This document shows, one piece after another, positions 1-9,293 of a stretch of DNA of 64,000 nt. Origin of the DNA: Streptomyces physcomitrii (GTDB lineage: Bacteria; Actinomycetota; Actinomycetes; Streptomycetales; Streptomycetaceae). A program made the translations under genes and the position numbers. Every line of letters starts with the position of its first letter. The stretch's first letter is position 1. The stretch covers positions 62,001-126,000 of the forward strand of contig NZ_JAAWWP010000005.1 in the NCBI RefSeq assembly GCF_012273655.1, in the 5' to 3' direction. The notes under the pieces are model-generated. The model saw only the letters and a program-made list of their open reading frames with translations. It had not been told where the DNA came from and searched no databases.

Positions 1-918
1 CTCGCCGCCACCGGCGCCCCGGTCGTCGCGGTGGACGCCGACATCAACCAGCACCTCGGCGTCGCGCTCGGGCTCGACGAGGACGAGGCGGCCGCGCTGC
101 CCGCCATGGGCGCGCGGCTCACCATGATCAAGGACTATCTGCGCGGTTCGAATCCGCGCATCTTCTCGGCCGCCACGATGATCAAGACGACCCCGCCAGG
201 GGACGGCTCGCGGCTGCTGCGGATCCGCGAGAACAACCCCGTGTACGACGCCTGCGCGCGGGGGGTGGAACTCGACGGCGGGACCGCGCGTTTGATGGTC
301 ACGGGCCCCTTCACCGACTCGGATCTCGGCGTCTCCTGCTACCACTCCAAGACCGGCGCCGTCGAGCTGTTCCTGAACCACCTGGTGGACGGCCGCGGGG
401 AGTACGCCGTCGTGGACATGACCGCGGGCTCCGACTCCTTCGCCTCCGGCATGTTCACCCGGTTCGACATGACCTTCCTGGTGGCCGAGCCGACCCGCAA
501 GGGCGTCGCCGTCTACCGCCAGTACAAGGAGTACGCCCGCGACTTCGGCATCACGCTGAGGGTCGTCGGCAACAAGGTCCGGGGGCAGGACGACCTCGAC
601 TTCCTGCGGGCGGAGGTGGGGGACGACCTGCTGGTGACCGCGGGGTACTCGGAGTGGGTGTGCGCCATGGAGAAGGGCCGTCCGCCGCGGTTCTCGCTCC
701 TGGAGGACGTCAACAAGCAGGCCCTGGCGGCTCTTCAGGCCGCCGCCGACGAGACCTACGAGGCGCGGGACTGGGCCCGCTACACCCAGCAGATGGTGCA
801 CTTCCATCTGCGCAACGCCCAGAGCTGGGCCAACGACCGCACCGGCACCGACCTGACCGCACAGGTCGACCCCGACTTCGTCCTGGGCGAGCAGCAGGCC
901 GTGGTGCAGCCGGGCTGA
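1..918 (+). CDS. CooC-like ATP-binding maturation-type ATPase, 5' end outside window
   Basis: The frame is open from base 1, so the gene starts upstream and the GTG at 31 is an internal valine. The visible 305 residues open in the middle of a P-loop (SIMIBI) ATPase fold with the segment VVAVDADINQHLG, which fits the switch region just after a missing N-terminal P-loop. Further on are the signature AVVDMTAGSD and the guanine/adenine-specificity-like VGNKVRGQDD. This arrangement is characteristic of CooC/ParA-like ATPases, which in characterised cases drive nickel insertion into CO dehydrogenase; in Streptomyces the substrate is unknown. No CO dehydrogenase genes are visible, so a CODH role is not supported here. 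The next gene converges from the other strand. Confidence 0.72.
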   Translation, partial: LAATGAPVVAVDADINQHLGVALGLDEDEAAALPAMGARLTMIKDYLRGSNPRIFSAATMIKTTPPGDGSRLLRIRENNPVYDACARGVELDGGTARLMVTGPFTDSDLGVSCYHSKTGAVELFLNHLVDGRGEYAVVDMTAGSDSFASGMFTRFDMTFLVAEPTRKGVAVYRQYKEYARDFGITLRVVGNKVRGQDDLDFLRAEVGDDLLVTAGYSEWVCAMEKGRPPRFSLLEDVNKQALAALQAAADETYEARDWARYTQQMVHFHLRNAQSWANDRTGTDLTAQVDPDFVLGEQQAVVQPG

Positions 919-1014
919 GCCGGGGTGCAGCCCGGCTGAGCCGCGCGCCGCGGGCGGCCGGCCGGGTGCGGTTTCGGCGGGCCGCGGGTGCGGGTGCGTA
1001 CGGTCCGGGCGCGG

Positions 1015-2259
1015 TCAGGGGTGCGCGGGTCCGCCCGGGGCGCCGCTCGGCGTGCGCACCGGGCGGGCGGCGAGATAGCGGGACCAGCCGCGTGGCGGTG
1101 CCTGGCCGGTCCGCAGCTTCCGGAGCCCGGCGAGCAGCTCCGGGTCCTGGGCGTCGAGCCAGTCGGCGAGTTGCCGCAGGGACACGCAGCGCACCTCGCG
1201 CTGCGGGCACAGACGCCCCATCGCCTCCTCGACGGCCCGGGTGTAGGCGCCGCCGTTCCAGTCCTCGAAGTGGTTGCCGACGATCAGGGGCGCGCGGTTG
1301 CCCCGGTAGGCGCGGCGAAAGCCCTGGAGCAGCCCGTCGCGGAACTGGTCGCCCCAGTACGCCTGCCGGTCGGGGTCGCCCTGCGGGCCGCCGGACTGCC
1401 GGACCATGAAGTCCCGGTCGGTGGCCGGGACCTGGAGGCCGCCACCCGGCAGCGGGACCCGGCGCACGGACAGGTCCCACAGCCCGTCCGCCTTACGCGG
1501 CCAGACCTGTCCGGCGGCGCCGCTGCTGTCGTAGCGCAGGCCGAGTCCGCGCGCGAGGGGCAGGAAGCTCGCCCTGCCCTGGGGGCAGCGGGTGCGGGCG
1601 CCGGTGAGTTCCCGGTCGAAGTCGAAGGGCAGGGCGGGTTCGTCGGGCAGGGCGGCGCGCGTCTTCCAGTTCCGTACGAGGGAGCGGGTGCGGGCGAGTT
1701 CGACCCTCCACTGTGCCGTGTCCGGACCGTTCCGGCCTCGGCAGGGGCGGCCGGTGAGGAGGGTGCCGATCTCGTTGCCGCCGAGCCAGGCGCCGCGCAG
1801 CTGCCGCACGGTGTCGCGGACCGTGGACCGGGCGGGCGCCGCCGCCACGCGACGGGCGGGCCGCCGGGGCGGACCGCCGCCGGCACCGGGCGGAAGGCCC
1901 CGCAGCAGGTCCCGGCCGCTGAGGAAGTACGTCATCCGGGCGCCGTTGTCCTTGGCGACCTGGCGGAAGTGGGAGAACAGGCGGCGGTCGTCTTCGATGA
2001 CACCGCTCCAGGTGAAGACCACGAACTGCGGGGGCCGCCGCCCGGGCGCGAGCCGGACGGGCCGGGGCAGCGCGGGCTGCGGGCCGGTGTACGAGGTCGA
2101 GCCGTCGCCGAGCAGGCGTACGGGGTGGGCCGAGGCGCCCGCCCGGGAATCCGGGGTGTCGCGGGCGGGGTCGGGCGGTGGCCCGGAGCAGCCCGCCAGC
2201 GCCGCCGCGAAGACCGCGGCGAGGCCGAGCCGTCGTACGCCTGTGCCGAGGGCGGCCAT
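1015..2259 (-). CDS. Secreted lipoprotein with polysaccharide-deacetylase-like domain
   Basis: A 414-residue protein. The N-terminus has two arginines, a hydrophobic stretch and a lipobox LAGC with the lipidated cysteine at residue 24, so it should be anchored outside the membrane. The rest resembles the beta/alpha barrel of polysaccharide deacetylases: a strand reading FVVFTWSG, then YFLSG, and near the C-terminus IVGNHFEDWNGG followed by a helix-rich end. The classic TFDDG metal motif is not obvious, so catalytic activity is uncertain. I chose the ATG at 2259 because an AAGG-containing ribosome site lies about 10 nt upstream and the signal peptide begins there; an in-frame start further upstream would add a charged extension before the signal. 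It is divergent from the SulP gene. Confidence 0.7.
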   Translation of the reverse strand: MAALGTGVRRLGLAAVFAAALAGCSGPPPDPARDTPDSRAGASAHPVRLLGDGSTSYTGPQPALPRPVRLAPGRRPPQFVVFTWSGVIEDDRRLFSHFRQVAKDNGARMTYFLSGRDLLRGLPPGAGGGPPRRPARRVAAAPARSTVRDTVRQLRGAWLGGNEIGTLLTGRPCRGRNGPDTAQWRVELARTRSLVRNWKTRAALPDEPALPFDFDRELTGARTRCPQGRASFLPLARGLGLRYDSSGAAGQVWPRKADGLWDLSVRRVPLPGGGLQVPATDRDFMVRQSGGPQGDPDRQAYWGDQFRDGLLQGFRRAYRGNRAPLIVGNHFEDWNGGAYTRAVEEAMGRLCPQREVRCVSLRQLADWLDAQDPELLAGLRKLRTGQAPPRGWSRYLAARPVRTPSGAPGGPAHP

Positions 2260-2649
2260 GGTTCGCCCACCTTCTTTCCGGGAGTCGCCCCCTCGCGCGC
2301 GGCCGGAGTCCTGCGCCCGCGGCGGCCCGGGCACTTCTGCGGGGGAGCGCGGCCGTCAAGGGCTCCCGGGAGGGCGGGGAGCCGCCAACCTCGCATGCCT
2401 GCCGGGGCAGTTCGGGCCGACCAGCCGATCAACACACCTATTCACACCCGCGGGTGAAGATCTGGACTGAATGCCGAAAATGTTCGACCCCCGTCTTTAC
2501 TCTGCATTACGGTCCATTTACTGAATGTTGAGACATCCCACCACTGCCCCACCTCACCGCACGCGGTGTTCCACGGCCGCGCCGTCCCTCTTCTCAGCAG
2601 GGACCTCCGAGCACCCACGCGACCGCGCCACTCCTGAAGAGACGGGCCC
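2260..2649. other. Divergent intergenic region with AT-richer core
   Basis: This 390-bp gap separates two divergent genes. Bases 2455 to 2535 are clearly richer in A+T than the surroundings and contain two copies of ACTGAATG (near 2466 and 2520), as expected for promoter or operator DNA. I see no convincing ORF and cannot name a regulator. Confidence 0.4.
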
Positions 2650-5028
2650 ATGAACCTCAGCCCACGCCCCTTGCCCGACACCTCCCCCACCGCCTCCGGC
2701 CAGAGCCCGCACGGCCCCCCGCGCCCGCGCGGCCCGCGCCTCGCGGGCGCCGACATCTCGGCCTCGATCGCGGTCTTCCTCATCGCCCTGCCGCTCTCCC
2801 TCGGCATCGCCCTGGCGACCGGCGCCCCATTGCAGGCGGGCCTGGTGGCCGCGGCCGTCGGCGGCCTGGTGGCGGGGCGGCTCGGCGGCTCGGTGCTCCA
2901 GGTCAGCGGCCCCGCCGCCGGACTCACCGTGGTGACCGCCGAGCTCATCCAGCACTACGGCTGGCGCACCACCTGCGCCATCACCGTGCTCGCCGGAGCG
3001 GCCCAACTGGCGCTCGGCTTCCTGCGGGTGGCGCGGTCAGCCCTGGCCGTGAGCCCTGCCATCGTGCACGGCATGCTCGCGGGCATCGGCGTCACCATCG
3101 CCCTCGCCCAACTGCACATCGTCCTCGGCGGCACCCCGGAGAGCTCGGTGCTCGCCAATCTGGGGTCCCTGCCCGGCCAGTTGGCCCGGGTGCATCCCGC
3201 GGCGCTGGCCACCAGCGCGCTCACCCTCCTGGTGCTCCTCGGCTGGTCCCGCCTGCCCGGTGGCCTCGGCCGTATCGCCCGGCCGGTCCCGGCCGCCCTG
3301 GCCGCGGTCGCGGCGTCCACCGCCTTCGCCTCGCTGGCCGGACTGCGGCTGCCTCGGGTGGACCTGCCCTCGTGGTCCAGCCACGCCCTGCCGCATCTGC
3401 CCGAGGGCCCGGTGCTCGGCCTGCTCGCGGCGGTGCTCACCATCACCCTGGTCGCCAGCGTGGAATCGCTGCTCTCGGCCGTCGCGGTGGACAAGCTCAC
3501 CACCGCCCGCCCCGAGCCGCGGATGCACATCCCCCGGGCCGACCTCGACCGCGAGCTGCGCGGCCAGGGCCTGGCCAACATGGTCTCCGGGGCACTCGGC
3601 GGCCTGCCCGTGACCGGAGTCGCCGTCCGCAGCTCGGCCAATGTCCGGGCGGGCGCGGTGAGCCGCAACTCCACGGTGCTGCACGGAGTCTGGATCGTCC
3701 TCGCCGCGCTGGTCCTGGTGCCCGTGCTCGACCTGATCCCGCTCGCCGCCCTCGCCGCCCTGGTGATGGCCGTGGGGGTGCAGATGGTGAGCATCAACCA
3801 CATCCGTACGGTCACCAGGCACCGCGAGGTGGCCGTGTACGCGGTGACCGCGGCGGGTGTGATCCTGCTCGGCGTCCTCGAAGGGGTCGGTCTCGGCATC
3901 GCCACCGCGGTCGCCGTCGCGCTGCACCGGCTCAGCCGCACCCGTATCACCCACGAGGAGGACACCGGGGGCAGGCATCATGTGCGGGTCCGCGGCCAGT
4001 TGACCTTCCTGGCCGTCCCCCGGCTCAGCCGCGTCCTGCACCTGGTGCCGCGCGGCGCGGACGCCCTGGTCGAACTCGACGGCTCCTTCATGGACCACGC
4101 CGCCTACGAATCCCTCCAGGACTGGCAGCACTCCCACCGCTCCCAGGGCGGCACGGCCGAGATCAGCGCCCGCTCCGGAGGACGGATCGCCGAACCTTCC
4201 CGGGCGGTCCTCTCCTGCTGCCGCCCCTGGACAGCCTGGCGCAACCACCACTGCGACCGTACGGACAAGGGCAGACCGGCGGCCGAGGCCCCGGTGGCGA
4301 CCGCGGCCGGCGGTACGGAGGCCACCGAAGCCGGGAGGACTCCGGAGGCGGCGCGCTCGGGGCGGCAACTCGCCAGTGGGATCAGCGCCTTCCAGCGCGA
4401 CACCGCCCCGCGGGTGCGCGAGGAGCTGGCCCGCCTGGCGCGCGAAGGGCAGCGGCCGACCCAGCTCTTCCTCACCTGCGCGGACTCCCGGCTGGTCACC
4501 TCGATGATCACCTCCAGCGGCCCGGGCGACCTCTTCGTCGTACGCAACGTCGGCAATCTGGTCCCGCCGCCGGGCGCGGAGGGCGGCGACGACTCGGTGG
4601 CCGCCGCGCTCGACTACGCGGTGGACGTACTGGAAGTGGAGTCGGTGACGGTGTGCGGGCACTCGGGCTGCGGCGCCATGCACGCCCTGCTGAACGCGCC
4701 ACCGGCGGGCGGGTCCTCGCCGCTCGAACGCTGGCTGCGGCACGGGCTCCCCAGCCTCGTACGGGCGAAGGGTGCCGAGGGTCCGCGGCCACGGCTGGCC
4801 GGGCGGGAGCCGGCGGACGCCGCCGAACTGCTCAGCCTCAGCAATGTCGTCCAGCAGTTGGAGCACCTGCGGCGGCACGAGTCGGTGGCGAAGCGGCTGG
4901 CCGAGGGGAGGATCGCGCTGCACGGCATGTACTTCCATGTGGGCGAGGCCCAGGCATATCTGCTGAGCGGGGAGGAGCCGGTCTTCTCCGTGGTGGCGCC
5001 CGGGGAACGGGAAGGGGTGCATGCCTAG
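2650..5028 (+). CDS. SulP-family anion transporter fused to beta-carbonic anhydrase
   Basis: A 792-residue two-part protein. Residues about 30-430 form the SulP transport core with many hydrophobic helices (for example the segment starting LPLSLGIALATGAPLQAG), followed to about 500 by a short STAS-like region. Residues about 570-780 are a beta-class carbonic anhydrase: CADSR supplies zinc ligand C610 and the D612/R614 pair, and HSGCG supplies H671 and C674. The plausible role is uptake of bicarbonate coupled to its interconversion with CO2 at the inner membrane face; such fusions are known, including in mycobacteria, but the transported ion in this protein is inferred. The ATG follows a GAAGAG ribosome site. 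The next gene, acsA, is 270 bp downstream with its own promoter candidates. Confidence 0.88.
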   Translation: MNLSPRPLPDTSPTASGQSPHGPPRPRGPRLAGADISASIAVFLIALPLSLGIALATGAPLQAGLVAAAVGGLVAGRLGGSVLQVSGPAAGLTVVTAELIQHYGWRTTCAITVLAGAAQLALGFLRVARSALAVSPAIVHGMLAGIGVTIALAQLHIVLGGTPESSVLANLGSLPGQLARVHPAALATSALTLLVLLGWSRLPGGLGRIARPVPAALAAVAASTAFASLAGLRLPRVDLPSWSSHALPHLPEGPVLGLLAAVLTITLVASVESLLSAVAVDKLTTARPEPRMHIPRADLDRELRGQGLANMVSGALGGLPVTGVAVRSSANVRAGAVSRNSTVLHGVWIVLAALVLVPVLDLIPLAALAALVMAVGVQMVSINHIRTVTRHREVAVYAVTAAGVILLGVLEGVGLGIATAVAVALHRLSRTRITHEEDTGGRHHVRVRGQLTFLAVPRLSRVLHLVPRGADALVELDGSFMDHAAYESLQDWQHSHRSQGGTAEISARSGGRIAEPSRAVLSCCRPWTAWRNHHCDRTDKGRPAAEAPVATAAGGTEATEAGRTPEAARSGRQLASGISAFQRDTAPRVREELARLAREGQRPTQLFLTCADSRLVTSMITSSGPGDLFVVRNVGNLVPPPGAEGGDDSVAAALDYAVDVLEVESVTVCGHSGCGAMHALLNAPPAGGSSPLERWLRHGLPSLVRAKGAEGPRPRLAGREPADAAELLSLSNVVQQLEHLRRHESVAKRLAEGRIALHGMYFHVGEAQAYLLSGEEPVFSVVAPGEREGVHA

Positions 5029-5208
5029 CCGGAGAGACGGAGAGACGGAGGAAGGCGAGGGCCGCGGCGCACCCGGGGCAGGAGGCACCGCCCCGTCGCC
5101 GGCGGCAGCGCTTTCCCGGCACGCTCCCCGTCCGGCCCGGCAGGACACGGGTGCTCCCGGTCCGGTACCCCTGTACCCGTACCGCCGGAGGTGCCAGGAT
5201 CGGAGGGG

Positions 5209-5237
5209 TTGACCAGGTCACACCGGAGCTGAAGAAT
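5209..5237 (+). promoter_or_regulatory. Candidate promoter for acsA
   Basis: TTGACC at 5209-5214 and AAGAAT at 5232-5237 are separated by 17 bp, matching the spacing of a housekeeping sigma promoter. Transcription would start near 5244, about 55 nt before the acsA start codon. Only the -35 box is a close match, so this is a moderate prediction. Confidence 0.4.
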
Positions 5238-5254
5238 CCGCGCGATGACAAAAA

Positions 5255-5266
5255 TGGTCTACACCA
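5255..5266 (+). promoter_or_regulatory. DasR-responsive-element-like palindrome upstream of acsA
   Basis: TGGTCTACACCA differs at one base from the core TGGTCTAGACCA of the DasR binding site (dre) of Streptomyces. It lies 35 nt before the acsA start codon and just downstream of the candidate promoter, a position where a bound GntR-type repressor would block transcription. DasR controls N-acetylglucosamine metabolism, whose breakdown yields acetate, so control of acsA would make sense. The site match is visible; regulation is inferred. Confidence 0.4.
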
Positions 5267-5300
5267 CACGGGACAGTGTCAGCACGTGGGGAGCCAGCGA

Positions 5301-7259
5301 ATGAACGAGCGTCCGTCGATCGCCAACATGCTCAAGGAGGAGCGCCGTTTCGCGCCCCCCGCCGAGCTGGCCGCGAACGCGAACGTCAAGGCCGAGGCGT
5401 ACGAGCGGGCCGAGGCCGACCGGCTCGGGTTCTGGGCGGAGCAGGCGCGGCGGCTCACCTGGGCCACCGAGCCCACCGAGACGCTGGACTGGTCGAACCC
5501 GCCCTTCGCGAAGTGGTTCGCCGACGGGAAGCTGAACGTCGCCTACAACTGCGTGGACCGCCACGTGGAGGCGGGCAACGGCGACCGCGTCGCCATCCAC
5601 TTCGAGGGCGAGCCGGGCGACAGCCGCGCCGTCACCTACGCGGAGCTCAAGGACGAGGTCAGCCGGGCGGCGAACGCGCTCACCGAGCTGGGCGTCACCA
5701 AGGGCGACCGGGTGGCCGTGTACCTGCCCATGATCCCCGAGGCGGTCGTGGCGATGCTGGCCTGCGCGCGTATCGGCGCCGCGCACTCGGTGGTCTTCGG
5801 CGGCTTCTCCGCCGACGCCATCGCGGCGCGCATCGAGGACGCGGACGCCAAGCTGGTCATCACCGCCGACGGCGGCTACCGCAGGGGCAAGCCCTCGGCG
5901 CTCAAGCCCGCCGTGGACGACGCGGTGTCCCGGGTCAGCGGGGTCGAGAAGGTCCTCGTGGTCCGGCGCACCGGCCAGGACGTCGAGTGGACCGAGGGCC
6001 GGGACGTGTGGTGGCACGAGGTCACCGGGCGGCAGTCCGCCGAGCACACCCCGGAGGCCTTCGAGGCCGAGCAGCCGCTGTTCATCCTCTACACCTCCGG
6101 CACCACCGGGAAGCCGAAGGGCATCCTGCACACCTCCGGCGGCTACCTCACCCAGGCCTCGTACACCCACCACGCCGTCTTCGACCTGAAGCCGGAGACG
6201 GACGTGTACTGGTGCACGGCCGACATCGGCTGGGTCACCGGCCACTCGTACATCACCTACGGGCCGCTCTCGAACGGCGCGACCCAGGTCATCTACGAGG
6301 GCACCCCGGACACCCCGCACCAGGGGAGGTTCTGGGAGATCGTGCAGAAGTACGGGGTCACGATCCTCTACACGGCGCCGACGGCGATCCGTACCTTCAT
6401 GAAGTGGGGCGACGAGATCCCCGCCAAGTTCGACCTGTCCTCGCTGCGGGTGCTCGGCTCGGTGGGCGAGCCGATCAACCCGGAGGCCTGGGTCTGGTAC
6501 CGCAAGCACATCGGCGGCGACCGCTGCCCGATCGTGGACACCTGGTGGCAGACCGAGACCGGCGCGATGATGATCTCCCCGCTGCCGGGCGTGACGGAGA
6601 CCAAGCCGGGGTCCGCGCAGCGCGCGCTGCCGGGTATCGCGGCGACCGTCGTCGACGACGAGGCCAACGAGGTCCCGGACGGCGGCGGCGGCTACCTGGT
6701 GCTCACCGAGCCGTGGCCCTCGATGCTCCGCACCATCTGGGGCGACGACCAGCGCTTCCTGGACACCTACTGGTCCCGCTTCGAGAACCGCTACTTCGCG
6801 GGCGACGGCGCGAAGAAGGACGAGGACGGCGACATCTGGCTGCTCGGCCGGGTCGACGACGTCATGCTCGTCTCCGGGCACAACATCTCGACCACCGAGG
6901 TGGAGTCCGCCCTCGTCTCGCACCCCTCGGTCGCCGAGGCGGCGGTGGTCGGCGCGGCGGACGAGACCACCGGCCAGGCGATCGTGGCCTTCGTGATCCT
7001 GCGCGGCAGCGCGAGCGAGGACGAGGGTCTGGTCACCGATCTGCGCAACCACGTGGCGGCGACGCTCGGCCCGATCGCCAAGCCCAAGCGGATCCTGCCG
7101 GTCGCCGAGCTGCCGAAGACGCGGTCCGGCAAGATCATGCGGCGGCTGCTGCGGGACGTCGCCGAGAACCGCCAGCTCGGTGACGTGACCACGCTGACCG
7201 ACTCCTCCGTCATGGACCTCATCCAGTCGAAGCTGCCGTCGGCGCCGAGCGAGGACTGA
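5301..7259 (+). CDS. acsA: Acetyl-CoA synthetase (acetate--CoA ligase)
   Basis: A 652-residue cytoplasmic enzyme that activates acetate to acetyl-CoA through acetyl-AMP. The length is normal for Acs. Visible family motifs are the ATP-loop YTSGTTGKPKG, the acetyl-pocket and adenylation motif DTWWQTETG, the A8 hinge region around LGRVDDVMLVSGHN, and the C-terminal RSGKIMRRLL with catalytic lysine K611, the residue reversibly acetylated in characterised homologues. The ATG at 5301 was chosen because it begins the conserved N-terminus and follows GGGGAG; the same frame happens to stay open far upstream through the preceding gene, but that is not coding. Flanked by a dre-like site upstream and a strong hairpin downstream, so probably a single-gene transcript. 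Confidence 0.96.
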   Translation: MNERPSIANMLKEERRFAPPAELAANANVKAEAYERAEADRLGFWAEQARRLTWATEPTETLDWSNPPFAKWFADGKLNVAYNCVDRHVEAGNGDRVAIHFEGEPGDSRAVTYAELKDEVSRAANALTELGVTKGDRVAVYLPMIPEAVVAMLACARIGAAHSVVFGGFSADAIAARIEDADAKLVITADGGYRRGKPSALKPAVDDAVSRVSGVEKVLVVRRTGQDVEWTEGRDVWWHEVTGRQSAEHTPEAFEAEQPLFILYTSGTTGKPKGILHTSGGYLTQASYTHHAVFDLKPETDVYWCTADIGWVTGHSYITYGPLSNGATQVIYEGTPDTPHQGRFWEIVQKYGVTILYTAPTAIRTFMKWGDEIPAKFDLSSLRVLGSVGEPINPEAWVWYRKHIGGDRCPIVDTWWQTETGAMMISPLPGVTETKPGSAQRALPGIAATVVDDEANEVPDGGGGYLVLTEPWPSMLRTIWGDDQRFLDTYWSRFENRYFAGDGAKKDEDGDIWLLGRVDDVMLVSGHNISTTEVESALVSHPSVAEAAVVGAADETTGQAIVAFVILRGSASEDEGLVTDLRNHVAATLGPIAKPKRILPVAELPKTRSGKIMRRLLRDVAENRQLGDVTTLTDSSVMDLIQSKLPSAPSED

Positions 7260-7295
7260 GGGCTCGGGCTCGGGGCACCGACAAGGACCCCATTG

Positions 7296-7331
7296 CCGCA
7301 GGGGCTGCCGGGTATCCGGTGGCCCCTGCGG
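7296..7331 (+). terminator. Hairpin terminator after acsA
   Basis: CCGCAGGGGC at 7296-7305 pairs perfectly with GCCCCTGCGG at 7322-7331. The 16-nt interval contains its own CCGG/CCGG pairing, lengthening the stem. It begins 36 nt after the acsA stop. No U-tract follows, as is common in Streptomyces. Confidence 0.65.
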
Positions 7332-7400
7332 TGTGTGGGGGTGCGGTGCGTGCGGGGGCTGGACGGTCGGCGGGGGCAGGGCTTTCGCTGCTGCTGGGCG

Positions 7401-7522
7401 ACGGCTGACGGCTGACGGCTGACGGCTGACGGCTGACGGCTGACGGCTGACGAATAACAGATGACGGATGACAGATGACGGATGACAGATGACAGTCATT
7501 GAAATCTGTCATCCGTCATCTG
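7401..7522 (+). repeat. Heptanucleotide tandem array with a large hairpin
   Basis: ACGGCTG is repeated seven times in perfect register (7401-7449). After a short break, five further heptamers of the form ATGACGG/ATGACAG run from 7461 to 7495. The second block folds back: bases 7472-7490 pair with 7504-7522 as a 19-bp stem with a 13-nt loop, and CCGTCAGC near 7541 could pair with the first block. The array sits in the 507-bp acsA-nhaA gap (7260-7766); the rest of that gap is C-rich (many CCCACCC runs) with no supported gene. Confidence 0.85.
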
Positions 7523-7766
7523 ATACCTGCCAGCTGATACCCGTCAGCCACCCCGCCCCACCCCCACCCCCACCAAGCTCACCCCCGTCTAAACTGAGCC
7601 CCACCCAAAGCTCAACCCACCCAAGCTGAGCCCCACCCAAAACCGAACCCCGCGCCCCTCTCCCCAAGACCCACCGAGTCGGGCGCCGAATTTCATGGTG
7701 TGCCGGGAAGTCTGGTCGGCAGCGCTTTCAGCGTTCCCTTTCGCCGATCGACCGGAGGCCCTTCGC

Positions 7767-9161
7767 ATGGCCGCGCCCACCCCCCGCCCCAAGGTTCTCG
7801 CCAGGCTCTCGCTGCCCGAGCGGAACTTCGTGGTGAACGCGCTGCGCACCGAGACGGTGGGCGGAGTCCTGCTCCTCCTCGCCGCGATCGCCGCCCTGAT
7901 CTGGGCGAACACGCCGCTCAAGGACAGCTACGAGTCCGTGCGTACCGCGCACCTGGGGCCCGGTGCGCTGGGCCTGGACCTGTCGGTGCAGCACTGGGCG
8001 GCGGACGGGCTGCTCGCGGTCTTCTTCTTCGTCGCGGGTGCCGAGCTCAAGCGCGAACTCGTCGCCGGGGATCTGCGCGACCCAAAGGCCGCGATGCTGC
8101 CGGTGATCGCGGCGCTCTGCGGGATGGTGGCGCCCGCGCTGGTGTATCTGCTGGTCAACAGCGCGGGCGGCGGTTCGGCGGACGGCTGGGCGGTGCCCAC
8201 CGCCACCGACATCGCCTTCGCCCTCGCCGTGCTCGCCGTCATCGGGACCTCGCTGCCCTCGGCCCTGCGCGCCTTCCTGCTCACCCTCGCGGTGGTGGAC
8301 GACCTCTTCGCCATCCTGATCATCGCGGTCTTCTTCACCGGCGAGCTGAACTTCGCCGCGCTCGGCGGGGCCGCCGCGGGCCTCGCCGTCTTCTGGCTGC
8401 TGCTGCGCCGCGAGGTGCGGGGCTGGTACCTCTACGTACCGCTCGCGCTGGTGATCTGGGGGCTGATGTACAACAGCGGCGTGCACGCGACCATCGCCGG
8501 GGTGGCCATGGGCCTGATGCTCCGCTGCACGCGGCGCGAGGGCGAGGAGCACTCCCCGGGGGAACGCGTGGAGCATCTGGTGCGGCCGGTGTCGGCGGGG
8601 CTCGCGGTGCCGCTGTTCGCCCTGTTCAGCGCCGGGGTCGTGGTGTCGGGCGGCGCGCTCGCGGAGGTGTTCGGCACCCCTCAGACGCTGGGCGTGGTGC
8701 TCGGCCTGGTGGTGGGCAAGACGGTGGGGATCTTCGTCGGGACCTGGCTCACGGCCCGTTTCACCCGGGCGGAACTCGGGGAGAAGCTGGCCTGGCCCGA
8801 TGTGTTCGCGGTCGCCGTGCTGGCCGGAATCGGCTTCACGGTCTCGCTCCTGATCGGGGAGCTGGCCTTCACCGGGGATCCGGCGCTCACCGAGGAGGTC
8901 AAGGCGGCCGTGCTCACCGGCTCGCTGATCGCCGCGGTCTGCGCCACGGTGCTCCTGAAGATCCGCAACGCCCGCTACCGCAGGATGTACGAGGACGAGG
9001 AGCGCGACGAGGACCAGGACGGGATCCCCGACATCTACGAGACGGACGACCCCGAGTACCACCTGCGGATGGCGGAACTCCTGGAGAAGAGGGCCGCGGA
9101 ACACCGCAGGCGTGCCCAAGTGGCGGGCGGGGGGAGCGCCGCGGACGAGCGTCCGGCATGA
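7767..9161 (+). CDS. nhaA: Na+/H+ antiporter NhaA
   Basis: A 464-residue inner-membrane protein that exchanges sodium for protons for pH and salt homeostasis. The family hallmarks are visible: FFFVAGAELKREL in an early helix, PTATDIAFALAV, and the paired aspartates in VVDDLFAI (D178, D179) that form the ion-binding site in E. coli NhaA; about eleven to twelve hydrophobic segments fit. The last 60 residues form an acidic, charged cytoplasmic tail (EDEERDEDQDG) typical of actinobacterial members. I chose the ATG at 7767 because GGAGG lies 8 nt upstream; an in-frame ATG at 7695 lacks a ribosome site. Confidence 0.93.
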   Translation: MAAPTPRPKVLARLSLPERNFVVNALRTETVGGVLLLLAAIAALIWANTPLKDSYESVRTAHLGPGALGLDLSVQHWAADGLLAVFFFVAGAELKRELVAGDLRDPKAAMLPVIAALCGMVAPALVYLLVNSAGGGSADGWAVPTATDIAFALAVLAVIGTSLPSALRAFLLTLAVVDDLFAILIIAVFFTGELNFAALGGAAAGLAVFWLLLRREVRGWYLYVPLALVIWGLMYNSGVHATIAGVAMGLMLRCTRREGEEHSPGERVEHLVRPVSAGLAVPLFALFSAGVVVSGGALAEVFGTPQTLGVVLGLVVGKTVGIFVGTWLTARFTRAELGEKLAWPDVFAVAVLAGIGFTVSLLIGELAFTGDPALTEEVKAAVLTGSLIAAVCATVLLKIRNARYRRMYEDEERDEDQDGIPDIYETDDPEYHLRMAELLEKRAAEHRRRAQVAGGGSAADERPA

Positions 9162-9293
9162 TCTGTGACCAGAAACGTTCTACGGCACGTCAGTTCTCGT
9201 GGCTGACGGGCCTGTCCGGCTCCGATGGGGGCACACCACCTGAACGGCCGGACGCCGAGGAAGCATGGGAACGCCAAGGAAAGTGAGAACGCG

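Noticed and set aside
3372..5300. Long N-terminal extension of acsA in the same open frame
   Set aside because: It overlaps the SulP-carbonic anhydrase gene in another frame, reads as Arg/Pro/Gly-rich sequence, and the real Acs N-terminus with a ribosome site begins at 5301.
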